From positions 483,871 to 547,870 of the forward strand of contig NZ_RDBL01000002.1 of NCBI RefSeq assembly GCF_008042035.1: a stretch of DNA of 64,000 bases. The letters run 5' to 3'. A program made the translations under genes and the position numbers. This document shows, in pieces, positions 32,205 to 39,995 of this stretch. Each line of letters starts with the position of its first letter. Position 1 is the stretch's first letter. The notes under the pieces are model-generated. The model had not been told where the DNA came from. It saw only the letters and a program-made list of their open reading frames with translations, and made no database searches. The stretch is from Streptomyces sp. col6. GTDB lineage: Bacteria; Actinomycetota; Actinomycetes; Streptomycetales; Streptomycetaceae.

Positions 32205-34175
32205 TTGGCCACCACCGTACGACGTGCCGTACTGACCCTGCCCGCCGCGGCGACGGGGCCGCAGAATCCGCTGCCCGCGCTGCGGCCACTGGACGAGACG
32301 CACGTCATCGACGACCGGGACCGGTCGGGACTTCCGCGCGACATGGCCCGGCAGCTGGGCCACGCCCCGCTGCCGACCGTTCTGCCCGTCCGCCTCCTCG
32401 ACGGCTACGGGCGCGACCGCGTCGCCACGGACCTCGACGCGATCGTCATCGAGAACGACCATCTGCGCGCCACCGTGCTGCCCGGCCTCGGCGGCCGTAT
32501 CCACTCCCTCGTCCACAAGCCGTCCGGCCGCGACCTCGTCTACGCCAACCCGGTGCTCCAGCCCGCCGACTTCGCGCTCAACGGCGCCTGGTTCTCCGGC
32601 GGCATCGAGTGGAACATCGGCGCGACCGGCCACACCACCCTCTCCTGCGCCCCGGTGCACGCGGCCCTCGTCCCGGCGCCCGACGGCGGCGACATGGTCC
32701 GGCTCTGGGAGTGGGAACGGCTGCGCGACCTGCCCTTCCAGGTCGATCTGTGGCTGCCCGCCGACTCCGCGTTCCTGCACGTCGGCGTACGGATACGCAA
32801 TCCGCACGAGCAGCCCGCGCCCGTCTACTGGTGGTCCAACATCGCCGTCCCCGAGGACGCGCGCACCCGGGTGATCGCACCCGCCGACGAGGCCTGGCAC
32901 TTCGGGTACGAGCGCACGCTGACCCGCGTCCCGGTCCCCGCGAGCGGCGGCACCGACCGCACCTACCCGCTGCGCAGCGAGTACCCCGCCGACTACTTCT
33001 ACGAGGTGCCCGACGGCGCCCGCCGCTGGATCGCCTCCCTGGACGAGCACGGCCACGGACTCGTCCAGACCTCCACCGACCTGCTGCGTGGCCGCAAGCT
33101 GTTCCTCTGGGGCAGCGGGTCCGGCGGGCGGCGCTGGCAGGAATGGCTCACCGAACCCGGCACCGGCGGCTACGCGGAGATCCAGGCGGGACTGGCCCGC
33201 ACCCAGCTGGAGCACGTACCGCTGGAGCCGGGGGCCGAGTTCAGCTGGCTGGAGTCCTACGGTCCGCTCGCGGCCGACCCCGCCACCGTGCACGGCGACG
33301 ACTGGGCGGCGGCCCGCGCCGAGACGGAGCGGCGGCTCGCGGACGCCCTGCCCCGCGCCGACGTGGACGCCGCCTACACCGCCTGGCGCGCCCACGCCGA
33401 CACCGAACCGGGCGAACGCCTCGCCACCGGCTCCGGCTGGGGAGCCCTGGAGGTGCGGCGCGGGCGGTACGAGCTGCCGGGCACACCGTTCACCGACGAC
33501 ACCCTGGGCGAGGAGCAGGCGCCCTGGCTGGAGCTGCTGGACCAGGGCACGTTCCCCGGCCTCGCGGGGGCGGTCCCGCCCGGACCCACGCTGGTCTCCT
33601 GGCACTGGCGCGACATGCTGGAGACGGCCCCCGCCGAACCGCTCACCGAGTACCACCTCGGCATTGCGCAGTGGCACGCCGACGACCGCGCCCAGGCGGT
33701 GCGCAGCTGGGAACGCGGCCTGGGCAGGGCCGACTCCCGCTGGCCGCTGCTGCGCTGCCTGGCCGTCGCCGCCCGGGTGAGCGGCCAGCGCGAACTGGCC
33801 GCCGAGTACTACGCGGAGGCGTTCGACGGGCTGTGCGCCGAGCGGAGCGCCGGCGACGAGGCGTGGACCGCCGCCACCGCCGCCCTGGGCCGGGAGGCGA
33901 TCGAGGCGCTGCTCGCGGCGGGCCGGACCGAGGCCGCCCGTACGGTGTGGGCGGGGTTGGCGCCGGAGATCCAGGAGCGGGGCCGTTTCCGGCTGCTGGA
34001 CGCCCGGTTGCTGATCGCGGAGGGCCGGACCGACGCCGCGAAGGCCGTGTTCGACGCGGGCTTCGAGGTCGCCGACCTGCGGGAAGGAGCGGAGATCCTG
34101 GAGGAGGTGTGGAACCGGCTCACCGACGAACCGCTGCCGGACCGGTACAACTACCGCATGCGCCCCCGCGTCTGA
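32205..34175 (+). CDS. DUF5107 protein with C-terminal TPR-like region
   Basis: A 656-residue protein. The N-terminal two thirds match the DUF5107 beta-sandwich seen next to glycoside enzymes (IENDHLRATVLPGLGGRIHSLVHKPSGRDLVYANPVLQPADFALNGAWFSGG…). This looks like an aldose-epimerase/galactose-mutarotase-related sandwich. The last 230 residues are Ala-rich helices of TPR type (EYHLGIAQWHADDRAQAVRSWERGL, AAEYYAEAFDGL). A role in carbohydrate metabolism is inferred. TTG 32205 is chosen because GAGCGAGG precedes it by five bases; ATG 32148 would add 19 unlike residues. The next gene starts 43 bp downstream. Confidence 0.8.
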   Translation: MATTVRRAVLTLPAAATGPQNPLPALRPLDETHVIDDRDRSGLPRDMARQLGHAPLPTVLPVRLLDGYGRDRVATDLDAIVIENDHLRATVLPGLGGRIHSLVHKPSGRDLVYANPVLQPADFALNGAWFSGGIEWNIGATGHTTLSCAPVHAALVPAPDGGDMVRLWEWERLRDLPFQVDLWLPADSAFLHVGVRIRNPHEQPAPVYWWSNIAVPEDARTRVIAPADEAWHFGYERTLTRVPVPASGGTDRTYPLRSEYPADYFYEVPDGARRWIASLDEHGHGLVQTSTDLLRGRKLFLWGSGSGGRRWQEWLTEPGTGGYAEIQAGLARTQLEHVPLEPGAEFSWLESYGPLAADPATVHGDDWAAARAETERRLADALPRADVDAAYTAWRAHADTEPGERLATGSGWGALEVRRGRYELPGTPFTDDTLGEEQAPWLELLDQGTFPGLAGAVPPGPTLVSWHWRDMLETAPAEPLTEYHLGIAQWHADDRAQAVRSWERGLGRADSRWPLLRCLAVAARVSGQRELAAEYYAEAFDGLCAERSAGDEAWTAATAALGREAIEALLAAGRTEAARTVWAGLAPEIQERGRFRLLDARLLIAEGRTDAAKAVFDAGFEVADLREGAEILEEVWNRLTDEPLPDRYNYRMRPRV

Positions 34176-34218
34176 CGGGGCGACGGCACGCCGGCACAAG
34201 GAACGGGAGCGGCACGAC

Positions 34219-34755
34219 ATGATCATCTGGATCAACGGGGCCTTCGGCAGCGGCAAGACCACCCTGGTCACCGAACTGCACCGCAGACTGCCGGACGCCC
34301 TGCTCTTCGACCCGGAGGACATCGGCTTCGTACTGCGCGGGATCGTCGACGTGCCGGAGGGCGACTTCCAGAACATCCCGCTGTGGCGCGCGCAGGTGGC
34401 GTCGATGGCCCAGGGGCTCGTGGAGGGGTACGGCCGGCCGGTCCTGGCGCCCATGACCCTGGTCCGCCGGGACTACGCCGACGAGATCTTCGGCGCCCTG
34501 GAGAAGGCGGCCGTGCCGGTGCACCACTTCTTCCTCGACGTGCCGGCCGCGGTGCTCGAACACCGCCTGGACCACCGGGTGGTGGCGCCCGACGATCCGG
34601 AGCGCGACGAGGCGGCACGGCGTTGGACGAAGGAGCGGATCCCCGAGTGCGTGGCGGCGGTGGCCGGCCTGCGCGAGGACACCGTGCTGCTGGACGGTGA
34701 ACTGCCCACCGACGAGCTGGCCGACCTGGTCCTGGAGCGGACCGGCCTGGCCTAG
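34219..34755 (+). CDS. TmrB-like P-loop NTPase/kinase
   Basis: A 178-residue AAA/P-loop protein with Walker A GAFGSGKTT at residues 7-15 directly after the first strand (MIIWIN). LLFDPEDIGFVLR follows at about residues 33-45 and a Walker-B-like HHFFLDVPA later. The wording resembles TmrB (tunicamycin resistance) and gluconate/shikimate-kinase-like proteins; the substrate is unknown. It follows the DUF5107 gene closely and may share its transcript. It is convergent with the VOC gene. An 11-bp direct repeat (GCCTGGCCTAG) covers both stop codons of the convergent pair. Confidence 0.82.
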   Translation: MIIWINGAFGSGKTTLVTELHRRLPDALLFDPEDIGFVLRGIVDVPEGDFQNIPLWRAQVASMAQGLVEGYGRPVLAPMTLVRRDYADEIFGALEKAAVPVHHFFLDVPAAVLEHRLDHRVVAPDDPERDEAARRWTKERIPECVAAVAGLREDTVLLDGELPTDELADLVLERTGLA

Positions 34756-34799
34756 AGCCTGTCGGCGAACTCCCCTCCGCCACGCAACGCCTGGCCTAG
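34745..34799. repeat. 11-bp direct repeat GCCTGGCCTAG across a convergent junction
   Basis: Copies at 34745-34755 and 34789-34799. The first contains the TmrB-like TAG stop and the second contains the reverse-strand stop of the VOC gene. Confidence 0.6.
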
Positions 34800-35149
34800 G
34801 CGGGCGCGTTGCGGTCGACGTACTCGAAGACCGAGCCGTCCGGGTGCACGGCGATCAGGTTGCGGCCCACCGGGGTCGGGACGGGGCCCGCGACGACGCG
34901 GGCGCCGACCCGGGTCAGGGCCTCATGGGCCTCGTCGACGTCCTTCACGGCGATGGTCGCGGTGACCTTGCGCAGGATCTCCAGCTCCGATTCGGGGCCG
35001 CTCATCAGCAGGAAGCAGCTGATCGCGGCGACGGACACCCCGCCGCGCTCGAAGCGGAGGGCGGGCGCGCCCGTGAGCTCCTCGTAGAAGGCCACCGCGG
35101 CCTCCAGGTCGTCGACGCAGATACGCAGCGTGGTTCCCAGGATCTCCAT
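34796..35149 (-). CDS. VOC/glyoxalase-fold protein
   Basis: A 117-residue single vicinal-oxygen-chelate domain made of two beta-alpha-beta-beta-beta modules. The start LGTTLRICVDDLEAAVAFYEELTGAP and the end GRNLIAVHPDGSVFEYVDRN are standard. Metal ligands of true glyoxalases are only partly conserved, so a binding or antibiotic-sequestering role is as likely as enzymatic activity. It is 60 bp downstream of the methyltransferase gene on the same strand and could be co-transcribed with it. Confidence 0.85.
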   Translation of the reverse strand: MEILGTTLRICVDDLEAAVAFYEELTGAPALRFERGGVSVAAISCFLLMSGPESELEILRKVTATIAVKDVDEAHEALTRVGARVVAGPVPTPVGRNLIAVHPDGSVFEYVDRNAPA

Positions 35150-35208
35150 GGCGGCCAGGTTAGTTGGCCGCCCGCCGCCATGTGATCCATTCGGTCCCCG
35201 CCGTGCGC

Positions 35209-36018
35209 TCAGGCCCGGCAGAGCACCTCGCCGTGCGGGACCATGAACCAGCCGTCGCCCTCCTCGCCCCAGGCACGCCACGCCTCCGCGACCTCCGCCA
35301 GCTCCCCGGCCGTGGCGTGCCCGCCGTCCACCGCGCGGTTCGCGTACGCGGAGGCGACGGTGCGGTCCGCCCACAGGCCGCTCCACCACGCACGGGTCTC
35401 CGGGGTGGCGTAGCACCAGGAACCGGCCGTGGGCGTGATGTCGGTGAACCCGGCCCGGCGGGCCCAGGACAGCAGCCGGCGCCCGGCGTCCGGTTCGCCG
35501 CCGTTGGCGCGGGCGACGCGGCCGTACAGCTCTTGCCAGCGGTCCAGGCCCGGCGACTCGGGGAACCAGGTCATCGCCGCGTAGTCGCTGTCGCGCGCCG
35601 CGACGACGCCCCCGGGGCGGCACACCCGGCGCATCTCCCGCAGCGCCTGTACCGGGTCGCCCACGTGCTGGAGGACCTGATGGGCGTGGACCACGTCGAA
35701 GGAGTCGTCCGGGTAGTCCAGGGCGTGGACGTCCGCGACGGCGAACTCCACATTGTCCAGGCCGCGTTCGGCGGCGGCCTCGGCCGCCTGGGCCAGGATC
35801 TCGTCGGTGGTGTCCAGGCCCGTCACCCGGCCCGGGGCGACCAGCGCGGCCAGGTCGGCGGTGATGGTGCCGGGCCCGCAGCCGACGTCCAGCACGGACA
35901 GGCCGGGCCGCAGTTCGCCGACGAGGTAGGCCGCGGAGTTGGCGGCGGTGCGCCACCGGTGCGAGCGCAGCACCGACTCGTGGTGGCCGTGGGTGTAGAC
36001 GGCGGTCTCCTTCGACAT
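35209..36018 (-). CDS. SAM-dependent methyltransferase (UbiE/MenG-like fold)
   Basis: A 269-residue class I methyltransferase. Motif I LSVLDVGCGPGTI, then GLDTTDEILAQA, a VHALDYPDDSFDVVHAHQVLQHV core and CRPGGVVAARD match the Methyltransf_11/25 group. The C-terminal 80 residues are an extra alpha region (AGSWCYATPETRAWWSGLWADR). The substrate is unknown. A 12-bp inverted repeat AGATGGTCATCT lies 81 bp upstream and may be a regulatory site. Confidence 0.88.
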   Translation of the reverse strand: MSKETAVYTHGHHESVLRSHRWRTAANSAAYLVGELRPGLSVLDVGCGPGTITADLAALVAPGRVTGLDTTDEILAQAAEAAAERGLDNVEFAVADVHALDYPDDSFDVVHAHQVLQHVGDPVQALREMRRVCRPGGVVAARDSDYAAMTWFPESPGLDRWQELYGRVARANGGEPDAGRRLLSWARRAGFTDITPTAGSWCYATPETRAWWSGLWADRTVASAYANRAVDGGHATAGELAEVAEAWRAWGEEGDGWFMVPHGEVLCRA

Positions 36019-36098
36019 GACCGTGCATCCTCTCTCGAAACGCGAACCGCGAAAGCGCTGATCGGTAGGACCACCGTAGAGCCTGTTGCCGAATAATG

Positions 36099-36110
36099 AG
36101 ATGGTCATCT
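36099..36110. promoter_or_regulatory. AGATG-N2-CATCT inverted repeat upstream of methyltransferase
   Basis: An AT-rich 12-bp inverted repeat in the leader of the methyltransferase gene. It is operator-like, but no regulator is linked. Confidence 0.3.
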
Positions 36111-36139
36111 TGCTATGTGGACAGACGTGAGGTGCGGAA

Positions 36140-36172
36140 AAGGGGCGGCCGACTGTGCGTCGGCCGCCCCTT
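36140..36172. terminator. terminator after PAP2-lipid kinase gene
   Basis: AAGGGGCGGCCGAC (36140-36153) pairs perfectly with GTCGGCCGCCCCTT (36159-36172), loop TGTGC. Read on the minus strand the stem is followed by TTTTCC, a good intrinsic terminator 22 bp past the gene. Confidence 0.85.
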
Positions 36173-36194
36173 CTTGGCCTTTCGGGCCTGTTCC

Positions 36195-37700
36195 CTACAC
36201 CGGCCGCGGGCAGTACACCGTCAGCGCCTCCGGCAGCTTGTCGATCATCAGCTCGCTGCCGCTGTGGGCCACTTCGCCGTCGTACGCGTACGGCGTCCCG
36301 GGCTTCAGTCCGGAGATCCGCACCCGCTGCCGGCGCACCGCCGCGTGCATGGGGGAGCGGGTCAGCGGGCCCGCGACCGCCGCCGCGAGCAGTCGCAGGG
36401 CGGGGGTCCGGCCGCCGTGCACGACCCGTACGTCCAGCAGTCCGTCCGCGAGGTTGTGCCGCCGGCCCGGTGCCGGGCCGACCCGCTGGAACAGGCCGTT
36501 GCCGACGAACAGCAGCCACAACGGGCGGTTCCTGCCCTGGAGTTCGGCCTCCAGCGGGCGCTCGCCGCGCAGTACGTGCAGGGCCGCCAGGACCCCGGCC
36601 GGCCAGCCGCCGATCCGGGGCGACCAGCGCTCCCGCATCCGCACCAGCTCCGGATACACGCCCAGGCTGAAGGCGTTCAGGAAGTAGCCGTGCGCGCCGC
36701 CCTGCCCGTCCGGGCCCGGACGGAAGCGGCCGAGGTCCACCCGCACCGCGCTTCCGGCGACGAGCGCGGAGGACACGTCGGCGACGGTCTCGATGCCCAG
36801 GTCGTACGCGAAGTGGTTGAGGGTGCCGCCGGGGAACACCGCGAGCGGCAGCCCGTGCACCGCCGCCACGGCCGCGGCCTGGTTGACCGTGCCGTCCCCG
36901 CCGCACACGCCGAGAGCCCGGCCCCGGCCCGCCGCCTTCTCCAGCTCGTCGGAGAGCAGACCGGGCGAGCACTCGATGATCTCCGCCTGCGGCAGCGCGT
37001 CCCGCACCAGCGAGGCCGTCGCCGTCGCCGTCCCCGACCGCTGGTTGACGACGACCACCAGGCCCTCCCCGTCGGGCAGCACGGGTGCGTCGGCCGGAGG
37101 TCTGCCCGGTGCGGGCAGCTGGTTCCTCGTCGGTATCACGCCCCGCAGGGCGAACGCCGCCCCCACGCCCAGGGCCGCGCCGGCCACCACATCGCTCGGG
37201 TAGTGCACCCCGGTGTAGACCCGGGACGCCGCCACGGACAGCGCGATGGGCGCGACGACCGCACCCCAGCCCTTCGACTCCAGCGCCACCCCGGTGGCGA
37301 ACGCGGCGGCCGACGCCGCGTGCCCCGAGGGGAACGACGTGGTCACCGGCTGCCGCTTCAGCTGCCGTATCACCGGCACGGCGTCCAGGATCGGCCGCTG
37401 CCTGCGGACCGCCCCCTTGCCCACCGTGTTGATCGCGGCCGAGGCCACCGCGAGCGAGGCGATGCCCCGCAGCGCGGCCCGCCGGGCCCGCGCACTGCCT
37501 CCGAAGGCGGCCATACCGGCCGCGGCGCCGACCCACAGCAGCCCGTGGTTGGCGCTGCGGCTCAGCCGGGGCAGCACCGGACCCGCGGCGGGCCAGTGCC
37601 GCTGGGCCAGATTCTGGAACACGGCGACATCGCGCCGGTGGAACCGGTCGCGCAGCCCGGCGATCCGGGACGGGACGGAAGCATTGCTCGCTGACGACAT
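36195..37700 (-). CDS. PAP2 phosphatase fused to diacylglycerol/lipid kinase
   Basis: A 501-residue bifunctional protein. The N-terminal membrane PAP2 domain has its three motifs: KGAVRRQRP (95-103), PSGH (124-127, His127) and SR…HYPSD (159-170). The C-terminal DAGK/YegS domain (about 213-495) has GGDGTVNQ (267-274), FPGGTLNHFA and the late DGLLDVRVV. The pair could dephosphorylate and rephosphorylate a lipid such as phosphatidate/diacylglycerol or an isoprenoid phosphate at the membrane. Both catalytic sets look intact. ATG 37700 is used; a GTG 24 bases upstream overlaps the ribosome-binding region. Confidence 0.9.
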   Translation of the reverse strand: MSSASNASVPSRIAGLRDRFHRRDVAVFQNLAQRHWPAAGPVLPRLSRSANHGLLWVGAAAGMAAFGGSARARRAALRGIASLAVASAAINTVGKGAVRRQRPILDAVPVIRQLKRQPVTTSFPSGHAASAAAFATGVALESKGWGAVVAPIALSVAASRVYTGVHYPSDVVAGAALGVGAAFALRGVIPTRNQLPAPGRPPADAPVLPDGEGLVVVVNQRSGTATATASLVRDALPQAEIIECSPGLLSDELEKAAGRGRALGVCGGDGTVNQAAAVAAVHGLPLAVFPGGTLNHFAYDLGIETVADVSSALVAGSAVRVDLGRFRPGPDGQGGAHGYFLNAFSLGVYPELVRMRERWSPRIGGWPAGVLAALHVLRGERPLEAELQGRNRPLWLLFVGNGLFQRVGPAPGRRHNLADGLLDVRVVHGGRTPALRLLAAAVAGPLTRSPMHAAVRRQRVRISGLKPGTPYAYDGEVAHSGSELMIDKLPEALTVYCPRPV

Positions 37701-37827
37701 GCGACAGCGGATACCCCGCCTCACCGCTCCGAACCAGCAGCCACGCCGCGGGTAGCCTGAGGTTCGTCACACCGGCCGCCGGCCGGCACACCGGACACAG
37801 GACCGAACACGAGGGGGACGCGGGGCC

Positions 37828-38604
37828 ATGGGGCGACTCGTGCCGGCGGTGAGCAGGGCGTTCGACGTCCTCGAACTCTTCCTCCACGGCGACGGCACGC
37901 TCTCCGCGCCCGAGGTCACCCGCAGACTCCAGCTGCCCCGGACCACCGTCCACGAGCTGCTCACCACGCTCGCCGCCCGGTCGTACCTGGTCACGGACCC
38001 GGACCGCCCCGGGCGGTACCGGCTGGGCGTGCGCACCTACCAGCTCGGCAGCCGGTACGCGGAACAGCTCGACCTCGCCGCCGAGGGCCGGCAGGTGGCC
38101 CGGCGCATGGCCGCCGACTGCGGCGAGAGCGTGCATGTGGCGATCCTCGACGGCACCGACGCCGTCTGCGTCGCCCAGGCCGACTCCACCCACGCCGTGC
38201 GCACGGTCTCGTCGGCCGGGCACCGGCTGCCCGCCCACTGCACGTCCGCCGGCAAGATGCTCCTCGCCTCGCTGCCTGCCCCGGAACTCGACGCCCGGCT
38301 CGACGGCCTGGAGCTGACCGCCCTGACCCCGCACACCCTCACCGGCGAACGGGAACTGCGGGCCGCGCTCGACGCCGTACGGGAACGGGGCGTCGCGGCG
38401 GAGCACCAGGAGTCGGACCCGGGCGTCAGCTGTGTCGCCGCACCCGTGCACGACCGGTCGGGGCGGGTCGTCGCCGCGCTCTCCGTCTCGGTCCCCATGA
38501 TCCGCTGGAGCGAGGAGCGCGAGCGGGAACTCACCGCCCTCGCCGTCGAGGGCGCCGGCGAGCTGTCGGGCCGCCTGGGGCACGACCGGAGCATCGCCGG
38601 CTGA
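37828..38604 (+). CDS. IclR family transcriptional regulator
   Basis: A 258-residue IclR protein. The winged helix-turn-helix (about 5-70: VPAVSRAFDVLELFL…SAPEVTRRLQLPRTTVHELLTTLAARSYL) is followed by the effector domain with AHCTSAGKMLLASLP, GVAAEHQESDPGVSCVAAPV and the C-terminal SVSVPMIRW. The effector is unknown. It is divergent from the PAP2-kinase gene and 106 bp upstream of the PLP-fold gene on the same strand, which it may control. AGGGGGA lies ahead of the ATG. Confidence 0.9.
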   Translation: MGRLVPAVSRAFDVLELFLHGDGTLSAPEVTRRLQLPRTTVHELLTTLAARSYLVTDPDRPGRYRLGVRTYQLGSRYAEQLDLAAEGRQVARRMAADCGESVHVAILDGTDAVCVAQADSTHAVRTVSSAGHRLPAHCTSAGKMLLASLPAPELDARLDGLELTALTPHTLTGERELRAALDAVRERGVAAEHQESDPGVSCVAAPVHDRSGRVVAALSVSVPMIRWSEERERELTALAVEGAGELSGRLGHDRSIAG

Positions 38605-38710
38605 CCGGCCGGACCGCCCGTCCCGCTCCAGGGCGGGCGCGCCGCCCCGTTCCCTCGTATAAAGGTCCGGAGGGCGAACGGCGGGTCGGATCGGCGGCGA
38701 AGGAGGCCCG

Positions 38711-39961
38711 ATGGGCCGGGAGCGGACCGGGCGTCAGGAGCGGGCCACGCACACGGTGCGCGAGGACCGCGGGCCCGTACGGTACGGACCGCCGGCACCC
38801 TGGCCGGGGCTGCCCGTGCTGCCGGAACTGGCCGAGGTGCTGGCCTCCGCCGCCGGCCGCGCCGCCCCCGAACCCGCCGGCGGATCGGCCGCCGTGCGCG
38901 AGGCCGCCTGCGCCTACTGGGAGCGGCGAGGACTGCACGGCGGCCCCGAACACGTTGCCGCCGCTCCCGGCACCGCACCGCTGCTGCTCGCGCTGATCGC
39001 CGCGCACGGGGGCGACGTGCTGCTGCCGCGCCCCTGCCCCGCCTCCTGGATCCCGCAGGCCCGGCTGCTCGGCCGGCCCGCCTACCAGGTGCCGACGCCC
39101 GCCGAGTGCGGCGGTGTGCCCGACCCGTACGCGCTCCTCGAAACCGTACGCAGAGTGCGCGCCGAGGGCGGACGGCCCCGGCTCCTGCTGCTCTCGGTGG
39201 CCGACGACCCCACCGCCACGGTCGCCCCGCCGGAACTCCTGCGCGAGGCCTGCGAGGCCGCCGTGGACGAGGGGCTGCACATCGTCAGCGACGAGACCTG
39301 GCGCGACACCCTGCACCGGCCGCACGACACGGTCCTGGTCAGCCCCGCCGAGATGTGTCCGGACGACGTCACCGTGGTCTCCGGCCTGTACGGCGCGCTG
39401 ACCCCGGCCGCCTGGCCCGTCGCCGTCGCCCGCTTCCCCGGCACCGCGCGCTCCGCCGTACGCCACGCCCGCACGCTCGACGTCCTCACCGCGCTCGGCG
39501 CCTCGGTCGCGGGCCCGGTCGCCGCCGCGGCGGCCCACGCGCTGCGCGAACCGCCCGCCGTCACCGAACGCGCCCGGCGCGCCGCCGCCCTGCACGCCCG
39601 CCTCGCCACCGAGGCCCACCGCGCCGTCCTCGGCTGGGGCGCCGTCGCCCGCCCCCCGCAGGCCGGCCGCCACCTCTACGCGGACCTCGGGCCGCTGCGC
39701 TCCCGGCTCGCCGCCCGGGGAGTCACCGACTCACTGGAGCTGGAGGAGTACCTCTCCGAACGGCTCGGCGCCCCCACCCCCGGCGGCCACCGCTTCGGCG
39801 ACGAACTCGGCGCGCTCCGGGTGCGGCTGGGCACCGGCTCGCTCCTGGGGACGACCCCGGAGCAGCAGACCGCGGCCCTCACCGCCGCGGACCCCCTCGA
39901 ATTGCCGCACATCGCGGCAGCGCTGAGCATTTTCCGAGCAGCCCTCGACGCACCGCGCTGA
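38711..39961 (+). CDS. PLP fold-type-I aminotransferase-like protein lacking any lysine
   Basis: A 416-residue protein with the class I/II aminotransferase layout: GGSAAVREAACAYW helix, AAPGTAPLLLALIA loop, LLPRPCPASW, the cofactor Asp region HIVSDETWRDTL and a C-terminal small domain. The position that should carry the PLP-binding lysine (family pattern S-x-S-K) reads VVSGLYGALTPAAWPVAVARF, and the whole translation contains no lysine residue. It therefore cannot form the normal internal aldimine. It may bind PLP non-covalently, bind another ligand, or be a regulatory relative. AAGGAGG precedes the ATG. It follows IclR and precedes the metallo-beta-lactamase-fold gene by 34 bp. Confidence 0.8.
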   Translation: MGRERTGRQERATHTVREDRGPVRYGPPAPWPGLPVLPELAEVLASAAGRAAPEPAGGSAAVREAACAYWERRGLHGGPEHVAAAPGTAPLLLALIAAHGGDVLLPRPCPASWIPQARLLGRPAYQVPTPAECGGVPDPYALLETVRRVRAEGGRPRLLLLSVADDPTATVAPPELLREACEAAVDEGLHIVSDETWRDTLHRPHDTVLVSPAEMCPDDVTVVSGLYGALTPAAWPVAVARFPGTARSAVRHARTLDVLTALGASVAGPVAAAAAHALREPPAVTERARRAAALHARLATEAHRAVLGWGAVARPPQAGRHLYADLGPLRSRLAARGVTDSLELEEYLSERLGAPTPGGHRFGDELGALRVRLGTGSLLGTTPEQQTAALTAADPLELPHIAAALSIFRAALDAPR

Positions 39962-39995
39962 CCCACCGCCCGCGCACTCCTGGACGGGAGCCCCG

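Noticed and set aside
35209..38583. Very long minus-strand open frame (over 1100 codons) across several genes
   Set aside because: Only its 3' 270 codons are protein-like (the methyltransferase); the rest is antisense to the IclR gene and out of frame with the lipid kinase gene, a GC-bias artefact.
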